64,000 nt of DNA from Chlamydiia bacterium. Lineage in GTDB: Bacteria > Chlamydiota > Chlamydiia > Chlamydiales > Simkaniaceae. The DNA lies in NCBI GenBank assembly GCA_030429605.1, contig JAUIEV010000005.1, forward strand, positions 61,192-125,191. The letters run 5' to 3'. Positions 39,586 through 48,211 of the stretch are shown here, piece after piece; within the stretch, counting starts at the first letter, position 1; the number at the start of each line of letters is the position of its first letter. The notes under the pieces were generated by a model. That model was not told where the DNA came from and made no database searches. It saw only the letters and a list, made by a program, of their open reading frames with translations. The translations under genes were made by a program, and so were the position numbers.

Positions 39586-40611
39586 ATGGTAAAAGACAAA
39601 ATACACGCCCTAAAACAACAATTTCAAGACGATATTCAAACGCACTCAACTGAAAGCGAGTTAGAACAACTTCGAGTAAGGTATTTGGGACGCAAAAGCC
39701 CAATCCAAGATCTTATGAAGCACCTCAGAGACGTCTCTCAAGAAGAAAGGCCTCTTCTTGGAAAAGAAATCAATGAGTTGAAGGGGTTTGTTGCAGAGGC
39801 ACTTGAAGCAAAAAGGCAAGTTGCGGAAGAGTCTGCAATGCAAAAACTCCTTAGCGAAGAGCGCGTGGATGTGACATTGCCGGGAGTGCGGAAGCCGCTT
39901 GGAAGAAAACACCCTGTGGTTCAGTCTTTAGATAAAGCTATTTCTATTTTAAAAGACATGGGTTTTGCTGTAGAATACTCGCCTGAGATAGAGAGTGAGT
40001 TCTACAATTATGGGGGATTAAACTACCCAGAAGATCATCCGGCACGAGATATGCAGGATACCTTTTATTTAGACAAAAATACGCTACTTCGGTCTCATAC
40101 AACCAATTTCCAACAACGCATTTTTGAAACAACGACGCCTCCAATACGAGCAATATCTCCGGGAAAATGCTACAGAAATGAAACGATTTCAACAAGGTCG
40201 CACGTCTTTTTCTTTCAAGTTGATGGGCTTTACGTTGATAAGGGAGTCACCTTTGGAGACCTGCTATCAACAAAAGAAGAGTTTTATTCACGCTTCTTTA
40301 ACCAAGAGATCACGCTGAGAGTTCGTCCGAGTTACTTTCCTTTTGTTGAGCCTGGAATGGAAGTGGATATTTCCTGCACAAACTGTGGAGGAAAAGGGTG
40401 TAAACTGTGTAAGCACACAGGTTGGCTTGAAGTGGCCGGAGCCGGAATGGTCCATCCTGAAGTGTTGAAAACCGGTGGCCTCGATCCTGATGTCTACTCT
40501 GGTTTTGCATGGGGGGGTGGTATTGAAAGATTGTGTATGTTAGAACATGGGATTACTGACATTCGTCTTTTTACAGAGAATAACATGGGATTTCTGTCAC
40601 AGTTCCCGTAA
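39586..40611 (+). CDS. pheS: Phenylalanyl-tRNA synthetase alpha subunit
   Basis: A 341-residue class II synthetase alpha subunit that charges tRNA-Phe together with PheT. The N-terminal coiled coil spans about 1-85. Motif 1 is near HPVVQSLDKAI, motif 2 LLRSHTTNFQ ... CYRNETISTRSHVFFFQ, and motif 3 FAWGGGIERLCML. The CxxC-like cluster (SCTNCGGKGCKLCKHTGW) is the usual PheS insertion seen in chlamydial and some other PheS proteins. The start is the ATG at 39586; the frame upstream lies in the terminator. pheT is not in this window. Confidence 0.95.
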   Translation: MVKDKIHALKQQFQDDIQTHSTESELEQLRVRYLGRKSPIQDLMKHLRDVSQEERPLLGKEINELKGFVAEALEAKRQVAEESAMQKLLSEERVDVTLPGVRKPLGRKHPVVQSLDKAISILKDMGFAVEYSPEIESEFYNYGGLNYPEDHPARDMQDTFYLDKNTLLRSHTTNFQQRIFETTTPPIRAISPGKCYRNETISTRSHVFFFQVDGLYVDKGVTFGDLLSTKEEFYSRFFNQEITLRVRPSYFPFVEPGMEVDISCTNCGGKGCKLCKHTGWLEVAGAGMVHPEVLKTGGLDPDVYSGFAWGGGIERLCMLEHGITDIRLFTENNMGFLSQFP

Positions 40612-40623
40612 ACGGAGCAGCAC

Positions 40624-41820
40624 ATGGAAGTACTAAGAGAGGCTTCTCGTCTTGAAAAAACGTGTATTGCCTCTCAATCCGAGCTTAGCTTTTTTTTCAC
40701 TCTTGCAGATCAGTTTACTGAGGGTGCTTTTTTACACGCATTAACACTTGTGATGCGCAGACATCCACTTCTTTCTGCAAAACTTAATGATACCGTCTTT
40801 ATACAACTTGATACAATAGAACCATCAGGCTACATAACCTTCGTTGAATCGCTCGAAGCTCCATTCATTCTTCCACTCTCTCAGCTTGATGGAAATGGGT
40901 TGTTTCACCTCTTTTGTTGTTTGAAAGAAAATGGAATGGACTGCGTACTCGTTTTGCACACAGTAATAGGGGATGTGACTTCTGGTGTAGCGCTCATAGA
41001 AGACTTGTGTAGAGGGCTTCTAATGCCACATGTTCCTCAAAATAAACTTCCATGCCACTATCCAATAGATACATTTTTTCCCTATACCCCTCATTCTGAT
41101 GAGATCTCCTCGTATGCAAGACAATACCACGATCAGCATGTGCACCCAGCTACATGTAGGTTTTTAATAGAAAACCCAGAGCTCCCTTTTGAACAACTTG
41201 AGTTCAAAAGAAAATCTGTGAGAATACGAGCTGATAGAATGAGTACTTTGAGAGCCTTTGCAAAAGAGCATTCCGTTTCAAAGCACGCGCTCTTTGCAGC
41301 ATGCCTCGTGCATGCAATGACCCCTGCAGAAGACAAAAAAAGTGCGTGTATCGTTACCGCAGTAGACATGAAACGAAGGCTCATTGAAGATGCAGGCTAC
41401 AAAGACGTGTTTTCCGGAGTTGTCTATACGACCTCTTTTTTTGACGTTGATGGACGTGATCCACAGTATGTTACTGCAAAAAAGTATGCGGGTGTTCTTG
41501 CAGCAAAAATAGAAAGCGCTGATCTGTACAAAGAGGCATACGCTCTTTCAGAAGGGGAAATTAATCTTTTTTCAATCGGGAGTTGTTTTGCACTTTCAGA
41601 TGGAGGCATTATTCGCTTTTCAGATGGAAGCGTAGCAGAACTGGTATCAGATATTTCTTTTGTTTCTACCTATCCAGAAATGAATGCGCCCCATCTTTCG
41701 TTCTCTCTTTATGAAGATGTCGCAACACTTCACATTGTATATCCACATCCATGGATTCCTGAGTCAGAGATCAACTCTTTTCTTTCATATTTGGAAAGAC
41801 AAATAGTGGAGTTTCACTAG
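40624..41820 (+). CDS. Condensation-domain / acetyltransferase-like protein with altered active site
   Basis: A 398-residue protein with the layout of the CoA-dependent acyltransferase / NRPS condensation superfamily. The N-terminal half has RRHPLLSAKL and a degenerate HHxxxDG motif at VLHTVIGDVTSG; the C-terminal half has a DFG-like FADGGIIRFSDGS region. His112 and Asp117 match the first His and the Asp, but the catalytic second His is Thr113. It is therefore either inactive, differently catalysed, or a binding protein. It is 12 bp after pheS with GGAG before the ATG. Its stop overlaps that of the convergent effector-like gene (CTAG shared). No NRPS or acyl-carrier partner is nearby. Confidence 0.65.
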   Translation: MEVLREASRLEKTCIASQSELSFFFTLADQFTEGAFLHALTLVMRRHPLLSAKLNDTVFIQLDTIEPSGYITFVESLEAPFILPLSQLDGNGLFHLFCCLKENGMDCVLVLHTVIGDVTSGVALIEDLCRGLLMPHVPQNKLPCHYPIDTFFPYTPHSDEISSYARQYHDQHVHPATCRFLIENPELPFEQLEFKRKSVRIRADRMSTLRAFAKEHSVSKHALFAACLVHAMTPAEDKKSACIVTAVDMKRRLIEDAGYKDVFSGVVYTTSFFDVDGRDPQYVTAKKYAGVLAAKIESADLYKEAYALSEGEINLFSIGSCFALSDGGIIRFSDGSVAELVSDISFVSTYPEMNAPHLSFSLYEDVATLHIVYPHPWIPESEINSFLSYLERQIVEFH

Positions 41821-42788
41821 GCAGCTTGATCCACCTCTTCAGCCTCTTCCAGCATTGAAACAAGCATCATTCCCATGTTACGAAGGTAGAGATTCCACGT
41901 TTTGGAAAAAGACCCCGCTTTTTCAAGAGAACTTGTTGATCCGTCTTCAGCAGCGAGCATTGCAGTTGCGGTGTATTTCATCTCAACTTCACCGTGATGC
42001 TTCGCGAAAAAAGCTGAAAGTGGAGTATCTTTTCCTTCAGTGAGATCGAACGTCATGGTGTCTTCAAAATCATGTTCGATGCTTTGTTTTCCAGGAAGCC
42101 AAGAAAGAGGGTAGGCAACTTCATCACCGAATTCCGTTTCTTGCATTGTTTTTACCATTCTGTGAAGCTCTTCATCATCCATCGATCTTATTCGTTGCAC
42201 TGCATTCGTTGTGAAATGCAGTGCATAGAGAGCACAACTACATATATCTTTTTGTGGTAGATCTGAATTTGTTACCAAAAATTTTTTCAAAGTTTCATCC
42301 CCGATCGCAAGGTCACTTCGAGAAAGTACCTCGTATGAATCAAATGAAAAAAGAACCGGAGTGCCTGCTGCAGTTTGATGGCATACAAGAGCACTATAGT
42401 GTTGGTTTTCTTCATCAGAGATGACAATGCCTAGAGTAGAAGATGGTTCACAACTTCTTGCCGCAATCGTTTCTGCTAACTCATGTGCATAAGTTACTTC
42501 AATCGTAAATCCGAACATCTTCCCAACAAGAGAGCACACCTTTTGCATGGTCTCATATGGAAAAAAAGGCACATAATTTATACCCTCTTGACCTGGAGAA
42601 AGCTCCCATGACACCTCAGCATCTACAATTTTTTTGCTTGCGACATCGCTTTCAGAAATAAATTTTTTGAATATGGGCTGAAGTGAATTGTGCTCAACAG
42701 GCTCATCAAGATAAGTTCGTCGTACATTTGAATAATACCTTTCAAAGAAGATGCATTGAGGTGTTGAACTAGATAAACTGGCTGCCAT
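41817..42788 (-). CDS. YopJ/CE-clan-like protein, copy A (candidate type III effector)
   Basis: A 323-residue protein without signal peptide, paralogous to its upstream neighbour. Both copies conserve HY-S/G-ALV at His130, FSFDS with Asp150, and PQKD...C-x-LYALHF with Gln179 and Cys185. The order His (20 residues) Asp (35 residues) Cys, with Gln six residues before Cys, is the CE-clan cysteine peptidase layout. The Q-x5-C-x2-aromatic-x-L pattern is that of YopJ acetyltransferases. YopJ homologues and CE-clan deubiquitinases are established bacterial effectors, including ChlaDub proteins in Chlamydia. That these two belong there is my inference from motifs. GAGGAG lies 8 nt before the ATG. The C-terminal part is acidic. 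Confidence 0.6.
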   Translation of the reverse strand: MAASLSSSTPQCIFFERYYSNVRRTYLDEPVEHNSLQPIFKKFISESDVASKKIVDAEVSWELSPGQEGINYVPFFPYETMQKVCSLVGKMFGFTIEVTYAHELAETIAARSCEPSSTLGIVISDEENQHYSALVCHQTAAGTPVLFSFDSYEVLSRSDLAIGDETLKKFLVTNSDLPQKDICSCALYALHFTTNAVQRIRSMDDEELHRMVKTMQETEFGDEVAYPLSWLPGKQSIEHDFEDTMTFDLTEGKDTPLSAFFAKHHGEVEMKYTATAMLAAEDGSTSSLEKAGSFSKTWNLYLRNMGMMLVSMLEEAEEVDQAA

Positions 42789-42822
42789 ATTTTATTCTCC
42801 TCATTATATGTTACATCTACTA

Positions 42823-43794
42823 TTAAGCTGCTTCTTTGCCCTTACATTCCTCTTCAAGCATTGAAACAATAGCCATACCCATAGAATAAAGGTACGTATT
42901 CCAAACTTGGACGTAATTTCCTTTCTTCTCGATTTTTTCTACTGATCCACTTGCATCAACGAGACCTGCTTCAATAGAATATTCAATTGCCATCTCAGTC
43001 TTATGTCGTTCATAAAATGCCTCGAGAGAAACTTCTTTTCCCTGTGTTAAATCAAACGTCATTACCGATAGATCCGCTTCAGTGTCAATCGTCTGATTTC
43101 CAGGCAGCCATGAACGTGGATAATGAACAATAGCTTCCTCATCGTCTGTTTTCATTGATTCTGCGACACGTAAAAGTTCATCTTCGGGCAATTTTCCAAT
43201 CTTGTGCATTGCGGACGTAGCAAAATGAAGTGCATAGAGTGAGCACGTCGATAGATCTTTTTGAGGTTCATCGTTATTGAAGACGAAGTGCTGTGTAAAT
43301 GTATCGTCCGTTATACCCAAGTCTTCAGCACATAGCTCATGTGCTGAATCAAAAGAGAAAAGAAGAGGAGAGCCGTCTGAAGTTCGGTGGTACACGAGTG
43401 CACCGTAGTGATGGTTTCCGGAGTCTGTAAGAAGCAAGGCTTTCGTTTGAGTCTTACTAGAATGTAGAGCAGAGATCACCTCAGGAAGTTCTTCATTCCT
43501 ACACACATCCATTTCAAATCCAAACGCCTCTTGAACCAATAAACACACTTTTTTCATCGTTTCTACAGGAAAGAACGGAATTGAATGGGGGTAATCCTCG
43601 GAATAAGAAGGGCACTTAAAAAAGGTAAAAGAGCAAATTTTTTTACCTACAACCTCACTCTCTTGTACATATCGTGCAAATGTGTGAGGCATATCACTGT
43701 ACTTAAGGGGTTGAGCATAGAGGGCATGGCATGATGACAGGCCTGCGCCATTTGGTTTATACTGAATAGGATAGGTTAATGTAGAACAAGCCAT
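42823..43794 (-). CDS. YopJ/CE-clan-like protein, copy B (candidate type III effector)
   Basis: Also 323 residues when begun at the ATG at 43794; a TTG four codons further upstream is possible. It shares with copy A the same triad spacing (His129, Asp149, Gln178, Cys184) and blocks such as IPFFPVETMKKVC, FSFDSAHEL, SLYALHFATSAM and SWLPGNQTI. The ends MLEEECKGKEAA and MLEEAEEVDQAA also match. Overall divergence is high, so the duplication is old. Copy A starts 34 bp after its stop, and the two probably form one operon. It lies just before the tRNA-Ser locus. Confidence 0.6.
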   Translation of the reverse strand: MACSTLTYPIQYKPNGAGLSSCHALYAQPLKYSDMPHTFARYVQESEVVGKKICSFTFFKCPSYSEDYPHSIPFFPVETMKKVCLLVQEAFGFEMDVCRNEELPEVISALHSSKTQTKALLLTDSGNHHYGALVYHRTSDGSPLLFSFDSAHELCAEDLGITDDTFTQHFVFNNDEPQKDLSTCSLYALHFATSAMHKIGKLPEDELLRVAESMKTDDEEAIVHYPRSWLPGNQTIDTEADLSVMTFDLTQGKEVSLEAFYERHKTEMAIEYSIEAGLVDASGSVEKIEKKGNYVQVWNTYLYSMGMAIVSMLEEECKGKEAA

Positions 43795-43903
43795 ACTAAA
43801 TCTCAAAAAAAGTTTATTATATATATTGTACCATTACAAATAATTATTTTACACTCTTTATAGATGAAAAATCTGTATTCATAAAAAAAAATCAATGTAG
43901 CGC

Positions 43904-43933
43904 TTGATAATAAAGGGGTTATTACGGTACTAT
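43904..43933 (+). promoter_or_regulatory. Candidate promoter of tRNA-Ser
   Basis: TTGATA (43904-43909), 18 bp, TACTAT (43928-43933), about 37 bp before the tRNA. The rest of the 43795-43970 gap is A/T-rich with nothing else recognised. Confidence 0.5.
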
Positions 43934-43970
43934 GACGCCACAAAACGAGAAAAAATCTCGTATCCTCAAT

Positions 43971-44055
43971 GGAAGAGTGGCAGAGTGGCCGATTGCGTCT
44001 GTCTTGAAAACAGAAGTCCTTCACGGGACCGGGGGTTCGAATCCCTCCTCTTCCG
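43971..44055 (+). tRNA. tRNA-Ser (anticodon TGA)
   Basis: A class II tRNA of 85 nt. Acceptor GGAAGAG pairs with CTCTTCC, anticodon stem TCTGT/ACAGA holds loop CTTGAAA (anticodon TGA), a long variable arm AGTCCTTCACGGGACC follows, and the T-arm has GGGGGTTCGAATCCCTC. Discriminator G as in tRNA-Ser. Its last 16 nt are repeated twice downstream. Confidence 0.95.
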
Positions 44056-44060
44056 AAAAT

Positions 44061-44087
44061 AACACGCCCTTTGGCGTGTTTTTTTTT
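44061..44087 (+). terminator. Rho-independent terminator after tRNA-Ser
   Basis: AACACGCC, loop CTTT, GGCGTGTT and a T-run; repeated in the right-hand copy at 51799-51825. Confidence 0.85.
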
Positions 44088-44198
44088 GCGGGAAAGGGGG
44101 AGGGTGAGAACCCGGGTTCGCCCCGCAGCGAAGCGAGGGTGATGACTTTCCTGTAGCAAGTCACCCTGAAGGGGCGAGACGAGCGAAGCGAGCGAGTC

Positions 44199-44214
44199 AA
44201 TCCCTCCTCTTCCG
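44199..44214 (+). repeat. Candidate attL: second copy of the tRNA-Ser 3' end
   Basis: AATCCCTCCTCTTCCG, identical to the last 16 nt of tRNA-Ser (44040-44055) and to 51882-51897, followed each time by an A-run. Duplicated tRNA 3' ends are the classical footprint of site-specific integration. Confidence 0.7.
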
Positions 44215-44222
44215 AAAAAAAG

Positions 44223-44248
44223 AAGAAGCCAGATAGCTTCTTTTTTTT
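44223..44248 (+). terminator. Rho-independent terminator, left repeat
   Basis: AAGAAGC, loop CAGATA, GCTTCTT, T-run. The matching hairpin in the right repeat (51910-51935) has a different loop. Confidence 0.75.
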
Positions 44249-44367
44249 GATGAAAGCTTCATGAATTTCCGATGGGCAAGTCGAACCATCCTTCTTTATT
44301 AGAAGGTTTTTCTACATAGAAACACTCTATTTTTCTATCATCAAGAAAATCAATTTATAGGAAAAAA

Positions 44368-45213
44368 ATGAAAAAAAGAATCATGTGTATGCTGGTTTTC
44401 TCAGTCCCATTTTTTTCCTATGGGGTTGAAGGAAGAGGTAAATTTATGGAACTGAAAAAGTGTGCGCTTGTTACTGGAGCATCATCTGGAATAGGTAAAA
44501 ATTTAGTCGTGGAATTGTTAAATCGTGGCTATGAGGTAGTCGGAGTTTCACGCTCTAAAGAACGTTTAGACCGAGTCAAACATGAGCTAAACAACCCGTA
44601 TTTTCATGTTTACAGTTGTGATGTTGCTGATATGTCTGCTGTTGAAATGATATCTTTTGAGCTCAAGAGTCAAGGATATATTCCAAATATGTTTTTCTTG
44701 AATGCAGGGGTAGCAGGAGAGGCTGCTATGGAACCCACTGATGTATTAGATACGAAGTGCCATAGAAAAATTTTTGAAGTGAACTATTATGGAGTATTGA
44801 ACTTTATAGAGCAGTGGCTTGTGACCTGTAAAGAAAAGAACGGAGCTACGTTCATTGTTTCGAGTTCAATCAATGCCATTTTTGCTCCTCCCGGAGGTTC
44901 TGCATATTCTGCTTCTAAAGCAGCTATTTCAAAAGCATTTGATGGTTTGAGAGTCACTCATGCTGGTAGCAATATTAAATTTATAAGCGTTTTCTGTGGT
45001 CCAGTCGATACTCCTGGACTTGCTGGAACATTGCCTTTCACGTGGCCTCCAGAAAAAATGGCAAAATATATGGTTGATCGAGCGGAAAAAGGAAAAGCCC
45101 ATTCCCATCCATCCCTGTTTTACTCTTCACTCGCAAGGTTTTTGAATCTCCTTTCGGAAAGCAAAGTATTGTGGGTTCTAAAATTATTAACTGGTAACCA
45201 ACCTCAAGAATGA
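44368..45213 (+). CDS. Short-chain dehydrogenase/reductase
   Basis: A classical SDR: TGASSGIG cofactor loop, CDVAD, LNAGVAGE (NAG), catalytic Ser in IVSSSINA and YSASKAA for Tyr and Lys. At 281 residues from the first ATG it carries 26 extra N-terminal residues that look like a signal peptide (KKRIMCMLVFSVPFFSYG). A second ATG at 44446, with GAAGAGG before it, starts right at the SDR fold. Since an NAD(P)-dependent enzyme is expected in the cytosol, the internal start may be the real one. The substrate is unknown. First gene of the island. Confidence 0.85.
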   Translation: MKKRIMCMLVFSVPFFSYGVEGRGKFMELKKCALVTGASSGIGKNLVVELLNRGYEVVGVSRSKERLDRVKHELNNPYFHVYSCDVADMSAVEMISFELKSQGYIPNMFFLNAGVAGEAAMEPTDVLDTKCHRKIFEVNYYGVLNFIEQWLVTCKEKNGATFIVSSSINAIFAPPGGSAYSASKAAISKAFDGLRVTHAGSNIKFISVFCGPVDTPGLAGTLPFTWPPEKMAKYMVDRAEKGKAHSHPSLFYSSLARFLNLLSESKVLWVLKLLTGNQPQE

Positions 45214-45274
45214 CTGGAGAAGATCATATGATAGACAAGGATCCGTGTACTAATATGTTGTTTATGGCAGCCGA

Positions 45275-47185
45275 ATGAAAAAGAACAAAAAATATGTGTT
45301 CAAACCGTACACTGAGCTATTTGATACGTTATTTACACAAGAAAAAGCAAGGATACTCGGCGTATTGCGAAATGAATCTTTGGAGATCCAGCATGTTGGT
45401 AGCACAGCGGTTCCTGGTCTGGGAGGAAAAGGAATCATTGATATTGCTGTGGCCGTCAAGAAGGGAGATATCGAAAATGTTTCTCATACATTAGCTGATT
45501 TAGGGTATATCTTTCGTGAGAGCGGGTCAACTGAAGAAAGATCATTTTTTCGCATTGACCTTCCTGATAGTGAAGAGGGAGTGAGACGGTATCATTTGCA
45601 TGTGACTTTTCCTGAAAGTATTGAATGGAAAACTTTACTTGCTTTCCGCAATTATTTAAGAGCTCATCCTGAAGTTGTCCAAGAGTATGCCGCACTAAAG
45701 AAAAAGAGCGCAGATGAAGTCGATGAAGATGGAGCATTATACCGAGCGAAAAAATTGCCCTTCTTCCAAAAAATTCTTCTTAAAGCTCTTGGGTATAAGA
45801 TCTTTTTTGTCATTGGAGCATCTGGATCTGGAAAAACAACGACGTTAAAGCTGCTTGAAAAAGCGATGCCACATCACTGTCGCCTTATTCATTTTGACAG
45901 CATAGGAGTGCCTTCCTTTGAAGAGATGGAGACGGAGTATGGCAGTATTGAAGAATGGCAAAGAGTCAAAACATTTGAATGGGTTGAAAAGCTTGCAAAA
46001 GAAGAACTTTTGAAATCACATGTCGTTTTCGATGCGCAGGTTAGACCTTCTTTTATTTCTGAAGCATGTGATGCGCATGGAGCTGCATATGATGTTCTCT
46101 TATTTGATTGTTTTGATGAAGAGCGCAAAAGGAGGTTGGTGAACAGAGGTCACTCAGAGCTTGCAGATGATAATATGATGAATTGGGCTGCATTTTTAAG
46201 AAGAGAATGTCAGCAAAGGAACTACAAGATTATCAATAACACACATATCACACGTGAGCAAACATTCCAGCTGTTTTCAACGTGGCTAGACTGCAAGATA
46301 TCGTCGCAGATAGAAATTCCTGTACAAGTCGTAGAAAGTCTTGTTTATACACAGTTCCCAGAGTACTCCAATTTGCCAATCAATGAAGTAAAACCTAACG
46401 GCTGGGATAACCGAACATTTAGATTGGGGAGTGAAATGAGTGTTCGATTGCCTAGTGCAGAAAGGTATGCAGCAAAGGTATCCCTTGAGCACAAATATCT
46501 CCCATACTTGGCGACCCATTTGTCATTGCCTATTCCTAAACCAATAGCTCTAGGGAAACCATCAGCAGAATATCCTTGGTACTGGTCTATCTATGGATGG
46601 ATCGATGGGCAAACTTTGAATACTTGTCATTTTGACGATGAAGAATTGGACCGTTTGGCTGGTCAGCTCGCTTACTTCTTAAAAGAGCTGCAAGCAATTG
46701 ACGCAAGTGATGGACCTAAGCCAGGATCTCATAACTTTTATAGAGGAGAGTCTCCGATCATTTATGATGCGGAAACCAGGTCCTCTATCGATAACTTATA
46801 TGAGTACATTGATGTAAAAGCTGCTCTTGAAGTTTGGGAAAGAGCGATTCATTCAAGTTGGAAGAAGAAGCCTGTCTGGATCCATGGCGATTTTAGCACT
46901 GGAAATATTCTTATAAATGAGCAGGAACTTGCTGGTATTATTGATTTTGGAGGAATGGCAGTAGGAGATCCTTCTTGTGATTTATGTATCGCCTGGACCT
47001 TTTTTAAAGGGAATAGTCGCAAGACTTTTAAATCAGCTTTAGTTCTGGATGAAGACACATGGAATAGAGCACGGGGCTGGGCGCTTTGGAAGGCTTTAAT
47101 TACTCTAGAAAGCAGCGAAGATAAAACAGGCAAACAAGCAAAGCTACAGCTTCATCTCATTCAGGAGATTTTAGAGGATCTATAA
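45275..47185 (+). CDS. Three-domain fusion: GrpB-like nucleotidyltransferase, P-loop kinase, APH-type phosphotransferase
   Basis: A 636-residue single frame. Residues 1-165 are a GrpB/UPF0157 domain (HVGSTAVPGLGGKGIIDI at 40-57, HLHVTFPES at 107-115). Residues 175-345 are a kinase with P-loop GASGSGKTTT at 181-190, HFDSIGVP and a lid-like DEERKRRLVNRGHSE. Residues 350-636 are an aminoglycoside-phosphotransferase-type kinase with WDNRTFRLG, IHGDFSTGN (catalytic Asp539, Asn544) and IIDFGG (Asp557). GrpB domains are often fused to dephospho-CoA kinase; adding an APH domain is unusual. It may modify a small metabolite or antibiotic. The start has no good Shine-Dalgarno sequence. Confidence 0.82.
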   Translation: MKKNKKYVFKPYTELFDTLFTQEKARILGVLRNESLEIQHVGSTAVPGLGGKGIIDIAVAVKKGDIENVSHTLADLGYIFRESGSTEERSFFRIDLPDSEEGVRRYHLHVTFPESIEWKTLLAFRNYLRAHPEVVQEYAALKKKSADEVDEDGALYRAKKLPFFQKILLKALGYKIFFVIGASGSGKTTTLKLLEKAMPHHCRLIHFDSIGVPSFEEMETEYGSIEEWQRVKTFEWVEKLAKEELLKSHVVFDAQVRPSFISEACDAHGAAYDVLLFDCFDEERKRRLVNRGHSELADDNMMNWAAFLRRECQQRNYKIINNTHITREQTFQLFSTWLDCKISSQIEIPVQVVESLVYTQFPEYSNLPINEVKPNGWDNRTFRLGSEMSVRLPSAERYAAKVSLEHKYLPYLATHLSLPIPKPIALGKPSAEYPWYWSIYGWIDGQTLNTCHFDDEELDRLAGQLAYFLKELQAIDASDGPKPGSHNFYRGESPIIYDAETRSSIDNLYEYIDVKAALEVWERAIHSSWKKKPVWIHGDFSTGNILINEQELAGIIDFGGMAVGDPSCDLCIAWTFFKGNSRKTFKSALVLDEDTWNRARGWALWKALITLESSEDKTGKQAKLQLHLIQEILEDL

Positions 47186-47191
47186 ACTGAG

Positions 47192-48085
47192 ATGAAGATT
47201 GATTTAGAAATTTATCAAAAACACTTTGCTTTAGAGTCTGCAAAATTTGTTCGCATTGACCATGTCGATACAATTATTGCAGTAGTATATAAAGTCGTTA
47301 CATCAGACAAAAAATCATTTATTCTGAAGATATGTCCTCGAAAAGAGGATTATTTTCGAGAAGCGTATTTTCTCCGTCAGCTCAATGGGTGCATCCCAGT
47401 GCCGCAGATTATTTCTGTTCTCGAACCCTCATACGACCATTTTGGTGCTATTTTAATGGAATATCTAGAGGGAGAGCTTCTTGAAACTGATGATTGGTCG
47501 CCTGATTTTGCTTTTGAAATTGGCATTGCTTTAGCTCATCTTCATAGTAATCGAACCGAGGCGTATGGAGATGTATCAAAACCTCAAGCTTTAATTCAAA
47601 ATTCAGATCAATATTTCAATGAAAAGTTTGAAGAAGAACTTGACGAATGTAAAGGACATCTTCCAGAAAACGTTATTGAAAACTGTGCTTCATATCTTAA
47701 GGCTTGCCAAAGCCTTTTGGCAGGTGTTGATGGTCCTTGTTTAGTACACCGTGATTTTCGGCCAGGGAATATGATCGTCAGGCATGGGAAGTTGCAAGGC
47801 ATTCTTGATTGGTCTAGCGCCCGCTCAGGATTTGCTGAGCAAGATTTTTGTTCACTGGAACATTTTCGCTGGACTCCAGATGCAGGTTATAAGAAAATCT
47901 TGCTGGATGGCTATTCTAGTATTCGCCCGGTTCCAAATTATCAAAGGATAATGCCGTTACTTCAGCTAGGAAGATCGCTTGCGGTGATTGGATATACTGT
48001 CAAAAGTGATACATTGAACAGTAGTAATGCAAGTTTGTATGCTTTTAATCGAGAGTTTCTCAAAAAATTTAACTTTACTTTCTGA
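47192..48085 (+). CDS. APH/choline-kinase-family phosphotransferase
   Basis: A 297-residue kinase-like fold enzyme starting 6 bp after the fusion gene. It has the N-lobe Lys in SFILKICPR, the hinge ILMEYLEGELL, the catalytic loop VHRDFRPGNMIV (Asp188, Asn193) and the metal Asp in GILDWSSA (Asp206). Family members phosphorylate aminoglycosides, macrolides, homoserine, choline or related small molecules. Whether it confers resistance cannot be read from sequence. Paired with the preceding fusion it likely forms a two-gene operon. Confidence 0.85.
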   Translation: MKIDLEIYQKHFALESAKFVRIDHVDTIIAVVYKVVTSDKKSFILKICPRKEDYFREAYFLRQLNGCIPVPQIISVLEPSYDHFGAILMEYLEGELLETDDWSPDFAFEIGIALAHLHSNRTEAYGDVSKPQALIQNSDQYFNEKFEEELDECKGHLPENVIENCASYLKACQSLLAGVDGPCLVHRDFRPGNMIVRHGKLQGILDWSSARSGFAEQDFCSLEHFRWTPDAGYKKILLDGYSSIRPVPNYQRIMPLLQLGRSLAVIGYTVKSDTLNSSNASLYAFNREFLKKFNFTF

Positions 48086-48211
48086 TTTCCATAAATGACC
48101 TCCGGAAAAGGATAATTGATTTTTGTTCACAGGGGGATATTAAAATGGGAGAACTCTGACCATTGCAAGAAAGCAAAAATGACCCTAAAGCTCACTTCAC
48201 CATTTAGTAGG

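Larger units (their letters stand above)
44052..44248 (+). repeat. Left copy of island-flanking direct repeat
   Basis: It starts in the last 4 nt of tRNA-Ser and contains, in order, a terminator, a G-rich stretch, the perfect palindrome GAACCCGGGTTC (44108-44119), GCGAAGCGAG-type repeats, the tRNA tail (44199-44214) and a second terminator hairpin. Compared with the right copy it has about 54 extra bases (44138-44191), themselves holding a hairpin (GGGTGATGACTT / AAGTCACCC). Confidence 0.85.

Noticed and set aside
43803..44159. Open frames of 118 and 74 codons across tRNA-Ser on both strands
   Set aside because: They run through a tRNA gene, its terminator and the repeat; no coding signature.
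47192..48085. Calling the APH-type kinases antibiotic-resistance genes
   Set aside because: Family membership alone does not show drug substrates; many APH-fold enzymes act on metabolites.
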